Source: Rhodovastum atsumiense
GTDB lineage: Bacteria; Pseudomonadota; Alphaproteobacteria; Acetobacterales; Acetobacteraceae
Assembly: GCF_937425535.1 (NCBI RefSeq)
Contig: NZ_OW485601.1
Coordinates: forward strand, 6,282,501 to 6,346,500
Direction of reading: 5' to 3'
Length of the DNA stretch: 64,000 nucleotides
Part shown: positions 8,245 through 15,966 of the stretch, piece by piece
Position numbering within the stretch: position 1 is the first letter of the stretch
How the letters are laid out: every line of letters begins with the position of its first letter
Position numbers and translations under genes: made by a program
The notes under the pieces: model-generated
Told to the model about the DNA's origin: nothing
What the model saw: only the letters and a program-made list of their open reading frames with translations
Database searches by the model: none

Positions 8245-9191
8245 CCCCCGCTCCCCGCGTTCACCTTCTGCGCGATGCGGATCAGGAACGGCGCCCCGAG
8301 CAGCGCCGTCAGCACGCCCAGCCGCGGTTCCTGCGACAGCGGCAGCAGCAGCGGCAGCGCCCGCGCCAGCAGGTCAGCCCCCAGCAGCAACCCCGCCCCG
8401 GCCAGCAGCGACGGCGCCAGCAAGGCAGAGGGGCGCTCGCCCACCAGCGGGCGCAGCAGATGCGGAACCACCAGCCCGACGAAGCCGATGCCCCCCGCGA
8501 CGGCCGCCCCCGCCCCCACCGCGAGCGCCACGCCCAGCGCCGCCCGGCGCAGCGTGCGGGCGATCGGCACGCCGAGGCTCGCCGCCACCTCCTCGCCGAG
8601 CGCCAGGGCATCCAGCCCCCGCCCGAGCCGCAGCAGCACCACGCAGCCCAGCACGATCGGCCCGGCGGCCAGCGCCAGATGCAGCAAGGTGCGGTCCTCG
8701 AGCCCGCCCATCAGCCAGAAGGTGATCTCCGCCAGCGCGAACGGGTTGGGGGCCAGCGTCAACGCCAGCGCCAGCAACGCCGCGGCCAGCGCCGAAAGGG
8801 CGACGCCGGCCAGGATCAGTGACGGCCCGCTGGTGACGCGGCCGGCGAAGCCCAGCAGGAACACGCAGCCCAATGCGGCCCCCGCCAGCCCGGCCAGCGG
8901 CAGCGCCGGCGCGAAGGCGGCCGACACCCCCCAGTAGAACGCCACCACCGCCCCCAGCCCGGCACAGCCGCCGATTCCCAGCAGCCCGGGATCGGCCAGC
9001 GGATTGCGCAGCGCCCCCTGCAGCACCGCCCCGGACAGCCCGAGCCCCGCCCCTACCAGCGCCGCCAGCGCGGTGCGCGGCAGCCGGATCTGCCAGAGGA
9101 TCAACGGATCGGGCAGGCCGAACCCGGCCGCCCCGGTCGCCAGCGACAGCACCGCCAGCGCCGCCACCACCGCCCCGAGCGCACGGATCAT
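8241..9191 (-). CDS. FecCD/BtuC-type ABC transporter permease
   Basis: A 316-residue permease with many transmembrane helices. LPRTALAALVGAGLGLSGAVLQ and NPLADPGLLGIGGCAGLGAV are family hallmarks, and GGIGFVGLVVPHLLRPLVG is the cytoplasmic loop that contacts the ATPase. The reading frame is open further upstream, but the ATG at 9191 gives the usual N terminus and overlaps the binding-protein stop by four bases. It forms the membrane channel of the importer with the ATPase at 7561-8244. Confidence 0.9.
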   Translation of the reverse strand: MIRALGAVVAALAVLSLATGAAGFGLPDPLILWQIRLPRTALAALVGAGLGLSGAVLQGALRNPLADPGLLGIGGCAGLGAVVAFYWGVSAAFAPALPLAGLAGAALGCVFLLGFAGRVTSGPSLILAGVALSALAAALLALALTLAPNPFALAEITFWLMGGLEDRTLLHLALAAGPIVLGCVVLLRLGRGLDALALGEEVAASLGVPIARTLRRAALGVALAVGAGAAVAGGIGFVGLVVPHLLRPLVGERPSALLAPSLLAGAGLLLGADLLARALPLLLPLSQEPRLGVLTALLGAPFLIRIAQKVNAGSGG

Positions 9192-10003
9192 CGCGCCAGC
9201 GCCTGCACCGCCCGCGCCGTCCATGGACCGCCGCACAGCAGCAGCGCCGGGGCGACCTCCCGGCGCGGAATCGCGGCCAGGGCCGGATGACGCAGCACAT
9301 CCGTCGCCATCGACGGAAAGGCCGGGGCAGTGGCCGTCACCAGCAGCTCCGGCGGATGCGCCACCAGCGCCTCTAGCCCCGGCTGGCCGCCGGCGCCAAC
9401 ATCCTCCAGCCCGGCGGCGCGCAGCACGCTGTCGGGCAGCGAGCCCGGCGCGGCCACGTAGCCACGGGCCTGCAGCATGACCGCGCGCGGCCTGCGCTCC
9501 GGCGGCACCACGGCAAGACGCGTTTCCATGTCGGCCAGCAGCGCCTCGCCGCGCGCCGGCACGCCCAGCAGAGCGGCGAGGCGGCGCGTCTCGGCGCGGA
9601 TCGCCGGGAAGTCCTGCGGCATGTCGATCCGCTCCACCCGCAGGCCGCGCCGCTCCAGCAGCGCCAGCGTGGTCTGGGCGCCGAACCGGCCCGCCAGCAC
9701 CAGATCCGGACGCAACCGCAGCACCGCCTCGGCATCGGCGCGGACCGCCGGCACATGCGGTGCAATGCCGGCGACCACCGACATCGAGGGCTCGCGCGCG
9801 AGTTGCGTCACCGCGAGCGCCTGCTCCGGCGCCAGCAGCAGCAGGAACTGGTCGGCACAGAGATTGAGCGACACCACGCCGGCGGCACGCGCTGGTGGCG
9901 ACAGAAGGACGGCAAGGACGAAAGCCAGTTTGGCGGGGCGTTGCCCCGCGCCCCACCAGGGCTTCGCCCTGGACCGACCAAGGGCTTCGCCCTTGGAACC
10001 CAT
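9188..10003 (-). CDS. Periplasmic substrate-binding protein, BtuF/FecB type
   Basis: A 271-residue binding protein. A hydrophobic signal segment (AKLAFVLAVLLSPPARA) is followed by VVSLNLCADQFLLLL and the helical-backbone fold typical of metal-chelate and B12 binding proteins; the C terminus reads LCGGPWTARAVQALAR. The first 25 or so residues (beginning MGSKGEALGRSRAKPW) are encoded by a palindromic repeat that lies across the start, so the true start may be downstream or the repeat may have replaced the native leader. It heads the F-C-D-TonB operon. Confidence 0.8.
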   Translation of the reverse strand: MGSKGEALGRSRAKPWWGAGQRPAKLAFVLAVLLSPPARAAGVVSLNLCADQFLLLLAPEQALAVTQLAREPSMSVVAGIAPHVPAVRADAEAVLRLRPDLVLAGRFGAQTTLALLERRGLRVERIDMPQDFPAIRAETRRLAALLGVPARGEALLADMETRLAVVPPERRPRAVMLQARGYVAAPGSLPDSVLRAAGLEDVGAGGQPGLEALVAHPPELLVTATAPAFPSMATDVLRHPALAAIPRREVAPALLLCGGPWTARAVQALAR

Positions 10004-10086
10004 GTTTTCCCTGCCGCGCAGCGCACCCGGGGTGCAGGGGTCCCCTGACCCCTGCCGGGTCCAGGGCAGAGCCCTGGCCTTCCTTA
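9931..10086. repeat. GC-rich palindromic repeat, copy B (overlaps the binding-protein start)
   Basis: This copy contains the modules GGGGCGTTGCCCC, CAGGGCTTCGCCCTGG, CCAAGGGCTTCGCCCTTGG, GGGGTCCCCTGACCCC and GGTCCAGGGCAGAGCCCTGG. It lies between the end of the cation efflux gene at 10099 and the binding-protein gene, and about 70 bases run into the latter's annotated start. Read on the minus strand, its right part is an uninterrupted counterpart of the site occupied by the IS110 element (TGCCCTGGACC at 10058-10068). Confidence 0.75.
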
Positions 10087-10098
10087 AAACGCCAATCT

Positions 10099-11061
10099 TC
10101 AAAGCACGATGACGCCGTGATGCTTGGCCTTGCCCTCGGGCTCGACGTGGATGGTGATGGTCATGTCGTGCACCTCGGCCTTCAGGGCCGCTTCGGTGCG
10201 GTCGCAGATCTCGTGCGCCTCGGCGACGGTCATGCTCCCCGGCACCACAAGGTGGAATTCCAGGAAGGTCACGCGCCCGGCGTGGCGCATGCGCAGGTCG
10301 TGCGCCTCCAGCGCGCCGACCGCGTGCCGGGCCACCAACTGGCGGATGCGCTCGACGATCTCGAACGGCGGGGCGGCGTCCATCAGCCCGCCCACGGAAT
10401 CGCGGATCAGGAAGGTGCCGGAGCCCAGGATGTAGACCGCGGTCAGCGCCGCCACCAGCGGATCGAGCCAGGGCAGGCCGGTGAGCACGACCAGCCCCAC
10501 GCCGAACACCACCCCCACCGAGGTCACCACGTCGGCCAGCAGGTGCTTGCCGTCGCCCACCAGCGCGGGCGAACGCTGCTGCCGTCCGGCGCGGACCAGC
10601 AGGCTGCCCCAGCTGGCGTTCAGCACGGTCGCGAGCATGTTCACGCCCACCCCCAGCAGGGGGGCGTCGAGTGGCTCGGGATGGAGGAAGGCGCGCCACG
10701 CCTCGTTCAGGATCGAGATCGCCGCCAGCACGATCAGCACGCCCTCGATCACCGCCGAGAAGAACTCGGCCTTGTGGTGACCATAGGGATGGTTGGCATC
10801 GGCCGGCTTGGCGGCAAAGCGCAGGGCGAAGAAAGCGAAGCCGGCGGCGACGACGTTCACCACGGATTCCGCCGCGTCGGAGAACAGGGCCGCGCTGCCG
10901 GTCAATTGCCAGGCCAGGAGCTTCAGCCCGAGCACCACCACGCCCACGGCGATGCTGCCGGCCGCCATGCGTTCTGCCTGTATCACCTGCTCCCGCTCCT
11001 GCTCCCACCGGCTGGGCGGGGCCTCTAGCAGATGCCTGCCGCAGTCGTCACCCCACCGCAC
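10099..11061 (-). CDS. Cation diffusion facilitator family transporter
   Basis: A 320-residue CDF protein with about six membrane helices in the first two thirds and a cytoplasmic ferredoxin-like C-terminal domain. HPYGHHKAEFF is the loop between helices 2 and 3, and GDGKHLLADVVTS (helix 5) supplies His and Asp of the transport site. Helix 2 reads SDAAESVVN, giving Glu and Asn where zinc exporters have Asp/His and Asp, a variant seen in a CDF subgroup whose metal is unclear. The family exports divalent metals by proton exchange. The N terminus is uncertain; starts nearer 10968 are possible. Confidence 0.85.
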   Translation of the reverse strand: MRWGDDCGRHLLEAPPSRWEQEREQVIQAERMAAGSIAVGVVVLGLKLLAWQLTGSAALFSDAAESVVNVVAAGFAFFALRFAAKPADANHPYGHHKAEFFSAVIEGVLIVLAAISILNEAWRAFLHPEPLDAPLLGVGVNMLATVLNASWGSLLVRAGRQQRSPALVGDGKHLLADVVTSVGVVFGVGLVVLTGLPWLDPLVAALTAVYILGSGTFLIRDSVGGLMDAAPPFEIVERIRQLVARHAVGALEAHDLRMRHAGRVTFLEFHLVVPGSMTVAEAHEICDRTEAALKAEVHDMTITIHVEPEGKAKHHGVIVL

Positions 11062-11080
11062 CGGGACGGTCGGCCCACGC

Positions 11081-11986
11081 TCAGGGCGAGCCGGGCACGC
11101 TCACGAATACCTTGCGCGCGCCAAAAGAAATGAACACGCGCCGCGCGTGCAGGTAGCCCACGCCCACCAGCAGGTCCCCATGGTCGGGCGGCAGCTCCGC
11201 CACCAGCAGCAGCGGCGAGTCGGCGCTGTCCGGACCGATGCGCAGACGGCGGAAGCGATGCACCCGGGCCACGACATCGACCGGGGCCGCCCCCTGCAGC
11301 GCGATGCCCGGATCCATGGCAAGCGCCGCCTCGCTCACGCCGACCGCATGCGCCGCCTTGCGGTCCACCACCGTCACCATCGCCCCGGAATCGAGGAAAC
11401 CGACCACGTCCCGCCCGTCCAGCTCCGCCGGCACATAGACCAGCCGCCGGTTCGGCGCCGCCGCCGGCGCCACGAGCATGGTCCAGGGCTCGTCCCAGGG
11501 CGGCGCGCTGCGGGCGCAGGGACGAAACAGCGCGACCCGGCCAAGCCCCAGGTCGAGATCGACGTCGAAATCCTCCAGCACGTCGTTGCCGAGCAACCCA
11601 TCCGGCGGCTGCCCGCCCCAGCCGCGCAGCATGAAATCGCCCACCACCAGGGGATGGTCGCGCCAGACCAGCGCCCCCAGCTCCATCCGCCCGACCCGCA
11701 CGCCGCGGCCAAAGGCGGCGCCGCCGATCGCAGTGCTGAAATAAAGCAGCGTCTGGTCGGGCCGCAGCGCCAGCCGCTCCGCCGCCTCGCGCGTCACCAG
11801 CGACCCCGCGGCCCCGGTGTCCAGGATCAGCGTCGCCGGATGGCCATCCAGCCGTGCCGTCACCACCGGCACGCCGCGGCGAAACTCCAGCTCCAGCTCG
11901 GCCTCGGGCTGCGGGGCACAGGCGACCGGCCCGGGCTGCGGCCCCGCGCAGGCCCCCAGCAGCGCCGCAAGCGCCAGCACGGCCAT
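11081..11986 (-). CDS. Two-lobed retropepsin-like aspartic protease lipoprotein (paralogue 2)
   Basis: A 301-residue protein beginning MAVLALAALLGAC, a short signal with a lipobox (LLGAC) that predicts a lipid-anchored periplasmic protein. Two retropepsin-like lobes follow: the first with LILDTGAAGSLV, the second with GFLDSGAMVTVVD, each supplying one catalytic-type Asp. The lobe ends carry DGLLGNDVLEDFDVDLD and LLVGVGYLHARRVFISFG. It is a diverged tandem copy of the neighbouring gene at 12012-12929. An in-frame start at 12046 is possible but would overlap that gene. Protease activity is inferred from motifs only. Confidence 0.7.
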   Translation of the reverse strand: MAVLALAALLGACAGPQPGPVACAPQPEAELELEFRRGVPVVTARLDGHPATLILDTGAAGSLVTREAAERLALRPDQTLLYFSTAIGGAAFGRGVRVGRMELGALVWRDHPLVVGDFMLRGWGGQPPDGLLGNDVLEDFDVDLDLGLGRVALFRPCARSAPPWDEPWTMLVAPAAAPNRRLVYVPAELDGRDVVGFLDSGAMVTVVDRKAAHAVGVSEAALAMDPGIALQGAAPVDVVARVHRFRRLRIGPDSADSPLLLVAELPPDHGDLLVGVGYLHARRVFISFGARKVFVSVPGSP

Positions 11987-12011
11987 CCGGCATGATCCGG
12001 TCGGCCGGTCG

Positions 12012-12929
12012 CTATGGACGCGCGACAAGAATGCGTCTTGCGCCATACGAAATCCAGACGCGCCGTTGCCCCAGGTAGTCCATCCCGAGCAGCACGTCGA
12101 ACGCCGCGCCATGCAGGTCGGCCACCACCAGCGCGGGCGCGGGCAGGATGTCGGAGCCGATCCGGGCCTGCCCGAACTGCCAGATCCGGCCCTCGCCGGT
12201 CTCGGTGGACAGGCCGGCGATGACGACGCCCGGCCGTTGCGCCAGCGCCGCCGCGTCCACCCCCAGGCGCCCGACGAAGGCGCGCGACACCACCGAGCGC
12301 CCCGCGCCGGTGTCCAGCATCGCCAGCGCCTGTCGTCCGTCCAGCTCCATCACCGCCAGCAGCAGGCGCGGCCGGGCGGCCGGGGAAGCGGCGCGCGGCT
12401 CCTGCGCGACGGTCTCCAGTTCGGTCGCCCGTGCGGTCCATGGCGGCGCTTCGTCCGGGCACAGCCGGCCGTGATGCAGCGTCAGCCGGCCCGCCGGCAT
12501 GTCGATGTCGAGGTCGGCATCGCCCAGGATGTCCATGCCGAGATTGCCGTCGGCGATGGGCACGCCGGGCATGATGGTGACGACCGGCCGCAGCACCGGC
12601 ACGCCGCCGAGGCTCATGCGCTCGACCTGGCCGGTCGGGAACACGCTGGTGCCGCCGATGCCGGTGGACCGCACCAGGCGCTGCAGGTCCGGCACCACCC
12701 CGGCCCGCCGCGCGGTGCCATCCGAGATCACGGTGTGGCCGGCACCGGTATCCACCACCAGCAACGCCGGAACCCCGTTGATCGTCGAGGGCACGCCACG
12801 AAACGGCCCGAGAGGGGACAGCGGCAGCTCCCGGCTGGCAGTGAGGCCGCAGCCTTCCCTCGGTGGCCCCGCGCAGGCCGAGAGCAGCGACAGCAGCAGC
12901 GCGACGGCCGGAACCAGGGAGTTTCGCAT
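12012..12929 (-). CDS. Two-lobed retropepsin-like aspartic protease lipoprotein (paralogue 1)
   Basis: A 305-residue protein beginning MRNSLVPAVALLLSLLSAC, a lipoprotein signal with lipobox LSAC. Lobe 1 has LLVVDTGAGHTVIS and ends in GNLGMDILGDADLDIDMP; lobe 2 has LAMLDTGAGRSVVS and ends in VLLGMDYLGQRRVWISYG. Both DTG motifs are intact, so one chain could form a complete pepsin-like active site. The ATG at 12929 has a TGAGG element upstream and lies 10 bases from the rlmH stop, so the gene may be read through from the proA-nadD-rsfS-rlmH cluster. Substrates are unknown. Confidence 0.75.
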   Translation of the reverse strand: MRNSLVPAVALLLSLLSACAGPPREGCGLTASRELPLSPLGPFRGVPSTINGVPALLVVDTGAGHTVISDGTARRAGVVPDLQRLVRSTGIGGTSVFPTGQVERMSLGGVPVLRPVVTIMPGVPIADGNLGMDILGDADLDIDMPAGRLTLHHGRLCPDEAPPWTARATELETVAQEPRAASPAARPRLLLAVMELDGRQALAMLDTGAGRSVVSRAFVGRLGVDAAALAQRPGVVIAGLSTETGEGRIWQFGQARIGSDILPAPALVVADLHGAAFDVLLGMDYLGQRRVWISYGARRILVARP

Positions 12930-12938
12930 GCGCAAACC

Positions 12939-13394
12939 TCAGGGGCGGCCGGCCCGGTGATAGGGATGCCCCGCCGCAATCGCCCTGGCCCGGAAGATCT
13001 GCTCGGCCAGCATCACCCGCGCCAGCATGTGCGGCCAGGTCAGCCGCCCGAGCGACAGCACCGCATCGGCCCGGTCCAGCACCGCCCGGTCCAGCCCCTC
13101 CGCCCCGCCGATCAGGAAACAGACCGGCCGGCCGGCTTCCAGCCAGCGCCCGAACTGGGCGGCGAAGGCCTCGGTGTCGGGCATGGAGCCACCGAGATCG
13201 AGCGCCACCGCGAAGGCCGAAGCCGGCAGCGCCGCCAGCAGCGCCTCGGCCTCGCGCCGGCGGATCTCGCCGGTACTGCCCCTGGCTTCGGCCAGCTCGG
13301 TCAGTTGCAGCGCCGGGCGCACCCGCCCGGCGTAGCGCGCGAACAGCTCGGCCTCCGGGCCACGCCCGATGCGGCCGACCGCGATGATGCGCAG
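12939..13394 (-). CDS. rlmH: 23S rRNA (pseudouridine-1915-N3) methyltransferase RlmH
   Basis: The 151-residue product starts [21 protein letters not shown] (first residue Met if initiated) and contains the SPOUT-fold motifs [29 protein letters not shown] and [20 protein letters not shown] that bind S-adenosylmethionine in the deep trefoil knot. It methylates pseudouridine 1915 of 23S rRNA. The N-terminal strand is only included if translation begins at CTG (13394), one base after the rsfS stop; the first ATG/GTG-class codon (GTG at 13322) would remove 24 conserved residues. Length then matches the usual 155. Confidence 0.88.
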   Translation of the reverse strand: MRIIAVGRIGRGPEAELFARYAGRVRPALQLTELAEARGSTGEIRRREAEALLAALPASAFAVALDLGGSMPDTEAFAAQFGRWLEAGRPVCFLIGGAEGLDRAVLDRADAVLSLGRLTWPHMLARVMLAEQIFRARAIAAGHPYHRAGRP

Positions 13395-13395
13395 C

Positions 13396-13881
13396 TCAGG
13401 CAGCGGAGGACGGATCCTCGTCCAGTTCCCGCCCCCACATCTTCTCCAGCGCGTAGGTGCTGCGTGCCTCTGGCCGGAACAGGTGGATGACGATGTCGCC
13501 GGCGTCGATCAGCACCCAGTCCGCGCCGGCGCCACCTTCGACCTGCACCCGCCGCAACCCGGCCTCACTGAGCTTTTCTTCCAGATGCGTCGCCATGGCG
13601 GCGATCTGCCGGTCGGCGAGGCCGGTCGCGATCACCATCCGGTCGGCGAAGGCCGCGCGCCCGGCAAGGTCGATGGTGACGATGTTCTCGGCCTTGTCGT
13701 CCTCGAGGCTGCCGACGATGACCGTCTGCAACTGATCGAGCCGCGACGACGCCTCGGCGGCAGGCGGGCGGCGGGCGCCGCGGCCGGGCCCGGCGGCGAC
13801 GGCCTTCTTGCGGGGCGTGCCCGGCGGCAAGGGCAGAGCGGGTCCGGTGGCGGTGCGGGGACTGGCGCGGCGACGGGTCAC
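13396..13881 (-). CDS. rsfS: Ribosomal silencing factor RsfS (Iojap family)
   Basis: The Iojap domain occupies roughly the last 110 residues: [55 protein letters not shown] and YALEKMWG. RsfS binds uL14 of the large subunit and blocks subunit joining when nutrients are short. The domain is preceded by a basic, Pro/Ala-rich extension. The start is uncertain: I place it at GTG 13881 (161 residues), the first ordinary start codon after nadD, but the frame stays open upstream. It sits between nadD and rlmH, the usual order. Confidence 0.85.
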   Translation of the reverse strand: MTRRRASPRTATGPALPLPPGTPRKKAVAAGPGRGARRPPAAEASSRLDQLQTVIVGSLEDDKAENIVTIDLAGRAAFADRMVIATGLADRQIAAMATHLEEKLSEAGLRRVQVEGGAGADWVLIDAGDIVIHLFRPEARSTYALEKMWGRELDEDPSSAA

Positions 13882-13949
13882 CGCGACCTTCTTGGCAGGC
13901 GCGGCAGGCGGCTCGGTCGGCGGCGCAGGTGGCTTCCTGGCGATGGGTC

Positions 13950-14567
13950 CTACTCCCGGGATCGTCGTTGCGGCCCGGCGGCACGGATGGCACTGGCCGA
14001 GGCGGCATGCTGCGGCGCCGGCAGGAACACCCAGGCCGGCGGCGCCAGACCGGCCAGGGCAGGAGCGAACTGCGCGGGCACACGCGCCCGGCGCAGGCGC
14101 CGCGCGGCGAGTCCCGCGAGGGCTCGATGATTGTACGTGGGCCGCGGCAGCACGGCAAAGGGCATGCACCGGGCGATGTCGAGCCAGGCGCGCCAACGCG
14201 GCAGTTGCACCAGGTTGTCCGCGCCCATCAGCCAGACGAAGTGCCGGCAGGGGAAATGCCGGCGCAGCCGGCGCAGCGTGTCGGCGGTGTAGCGGGTGCC
14301 GAGCCGGGTCTCGATGTCGGTGGCCACGATCCGCCGCCCGTCGGCGATGGTGCGGGCCGAGGCGAGCCGTGCGGAGAGCGGCGCCATGCCCGCCACCGGC
14401 TTGAGCGGATTGCCCGGCGAGACCAGCAGCCAGACCTGCTGCAGCCGCAGCCGCTGCAACGCGCACTCGGCGACGTGGCGGTGTCCTGCATGGGCCGGGT
14501 TGAAGGAACCGCCGAGCAGACCGACACGTCCGCGCCGCCGGTCGCCGTACGGAGACGGTGCGGTCAG
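13950..14567 (-). CDS. nadD: Nicotinate-nucleotide adenylyltransferase NadD
   Basis: Read from CTG at 14567 the 205-residue product contains GLLGGSFNPAHAGHRHVAE, with the GGSFNP and HxGH nucleotide-binding motifs, then WLLVSPGNPLKP and FVWLMGADNLVQLPRW. It adenylylates nicotinate mononucleotide in NAD synthesis. No ATG, GTG or TTG precedes the HxGH motif in frame; the first (TTG at 14459) would delete the active site. The CTG lies 7 bases after a strong GAGGAG ribosome-binding site that overlaps the proA stop, so a CTG start is well supported. It is followed by rsfS. Confidence 0.88.
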   Translation of the reverse strand: MTAPSPYGDRRRGRVGLLGGSFNPAHAGHRHVAECALQRLRLQQVWLLVSPGNPLKPVAGMAPLSARLASARTIADGRRIVATDIETRLGTRYTADTLRRLRRHFPCRHFVWLMGADNLVQLPRWRAWLDIARCMPFAVLPRPTYNHRALAGLAARRLRRARVPAQFAPALAGLAPPAWVFLPAPQHAASASAIRAAGPQRRSRE

Positions 14568-14577
14568 GGACGTCTCC

Positions 14578-15849
14578 TCAGGGCCGGGTCTGGCCGGTGC
14601 CGGTGACGACGTAGCGGAAGGTGGTCAACTGCTCCAGCCCGACCGGCCCGCGCGCATGGATGCGCCCGGTGGCGATGCCGATCTCGGCGCCGAAGCCGAA
14701 CTCACCCCCGTCGCAGAACTGCGTCGAGGCGTTCCACATGGCGACCGCGCTGTCGATCCCTTCGATGAATTGCCGCGCCGCTTCCGCGTCCCCGGTGACG
14801 ATGGCGTCGGTGTGCTCGCTGCCATGGCGGCGCACATGCGCGACCGCATCCGCCACGCCATCGACCACCGCGACCGACAGGACCGCATCGAGCCATTCCG
14901 TGTCGAAATCCGCCGGCTGCGCCGCCGGCAGCTCCGGCACGATTGCCCGGGCGCGGTCGTCGGCGCGGAAATCGCAGCCGAGCGCACGCAGATCGGCGAC
15001 CAGCACCGGCAGCAGCGACGGCGCGATGGCGGCATCGATCAGCAACGTCTCGGTAGCGCCGCAAATGCCGGTGCGGCGCATCTTGGCATTGGCCAGGATC
15101 CGCCGCGCCATTTCGGGGTCGGCCGCCGCATGCACGTAGGTGTGGCAGAGCCCCTCGGCATGGGCCAGCACCGGCACCCGCGCCTCGCGCAGCACCCGCT
15201 CGACCAGGCCCTTGCCGCCACGCGGAATGATCAGGTCGATCTGCCCGGCCGCGCCAAGCATGGCAGCGACATAGGCGCGATCGGTGGCGGGCGGCAGTTG
15301 CACCGCCTCGGCCGGCGCGCCGGCGGCGCGCAGCCCCTCGGTGACCGCCGCGTGGATCGCCGCGGCGCTGTGGAAACTGTCCGAGCCGCCGCGCAGGATC
15401 ACCGCACTGCCCGCCTTCAGGCAGAGCCCGGCGGCATCGGCGCCGACATTCGGGCGGCTTTCATAGATCATGCCGATCACGCCGATCGGCACGGCGACGC
15501 GGCGGATGCGCAGCCCGTTCGGCCGCGTCCAGTCGGCGAGCGTGCGGCCGAGCGGATCCGGCAACGCGGCGATGTCGTCCAGGCCCCGCGCCATCGCCTC
15601 GACCCGCGCCGGGGTCAGGGCGAGCCGGTCGCGGAAGGCGGTGCTGCCCTGGCCTGCATCATAGGCGGCCAGGTCGGCGGCATTGGCCTGCAGGATCGCC
15701 TCCGACCGCGCCCGCAGGCTGGTCGCAGCCGCCCGCAGCGCCTCGTTGCGGGTGCTTTCCGGCAGGCGCGCAAGCGTGGCGGAAGCCGCACGGGCGGCGG
15801 CGGCGGCGGTGCGAAGCCAGTCGGTGCTGCGATCGGTATCGATGTGCAT
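14578..15849 (-). CDS. proA: Gamma-glutamyl phosphate reductase
   Basis: The 423-residue enzyme reduces gamma-glutamyl phosphate to glutamate semialdehyde in proline synthesis, using NADPH. Visible family motifs are VPIGVIGMIYESRPNV, ILRGGSDSFHSA, IPRGGKGLV and the catalytic-cysteine segment RRTGICGATETLL. The ATG at 15849 has GGAGAG upstream; the in-frame start at 15903 lacks support. The gene leads the proA-nadD-rsfS-rlmH cluster; proB and obgE, often upstream, are not in the window. Confidence 0.95.
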   Translation of the reverse strand: MHIDTDRSTDWLRTAAAAARAASATLARLPESTRNEALRAAATSLRARSEAILQANAADLAAYDAGQGSTAFRDRLALTPARVEAMARGLDDIAALPDPLGRTLADWTRPNGLRIRRVAVPIGVIGMIYESRPNVGADAAGLCLKAGSAVILRGGSDSFHSAAAIHAAVTEGLRAAGAPAEAVQLPPATDRAYVAAMLGAAGQIDLIIPRGGKGLVERVLREARVPVLAHAEGLCHTYVHAAADPEMARRILANAKMRRTGICGATETLLIDAAIAPSLLPVLVADLRALGCDFRADDRARAIVPELPAAQPADFDTEWLDAVLSVAVVDGVADAVAHVRRHGSEHTDAIVTGDAEAARQFIEGIDSAVAMWNASTQFCDGGEFGFGAEIGIATGRIHARGPVGLEQLTTFRYVVTGTGQTRP

Positions 15850-15966
15850 AGGGCGCTCTCCGCAGTTATCCTGCCCCCCCGGCGCCGCTTCTGCCAGAGG
15901 CAACCCGCGGGACCCAGGGCCGCGCGGGACAGCCGGCAGCGAACGAGGGCCAGGGGCCGCCCCGCC

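Noticed and set aside
7081-8937. Long plus-strand frame opposite the TonB and ABC genes
   Set aside because: Shadow of the Pro-rich TonB spacer and the importer genes.
12939-13322. GTG at 13322 as the rlmH start
   Set aside because: It would remove 24 conserved N-terminal residues ([12 protein letters not shown]...), so a CTG start at 13394 is preferred.
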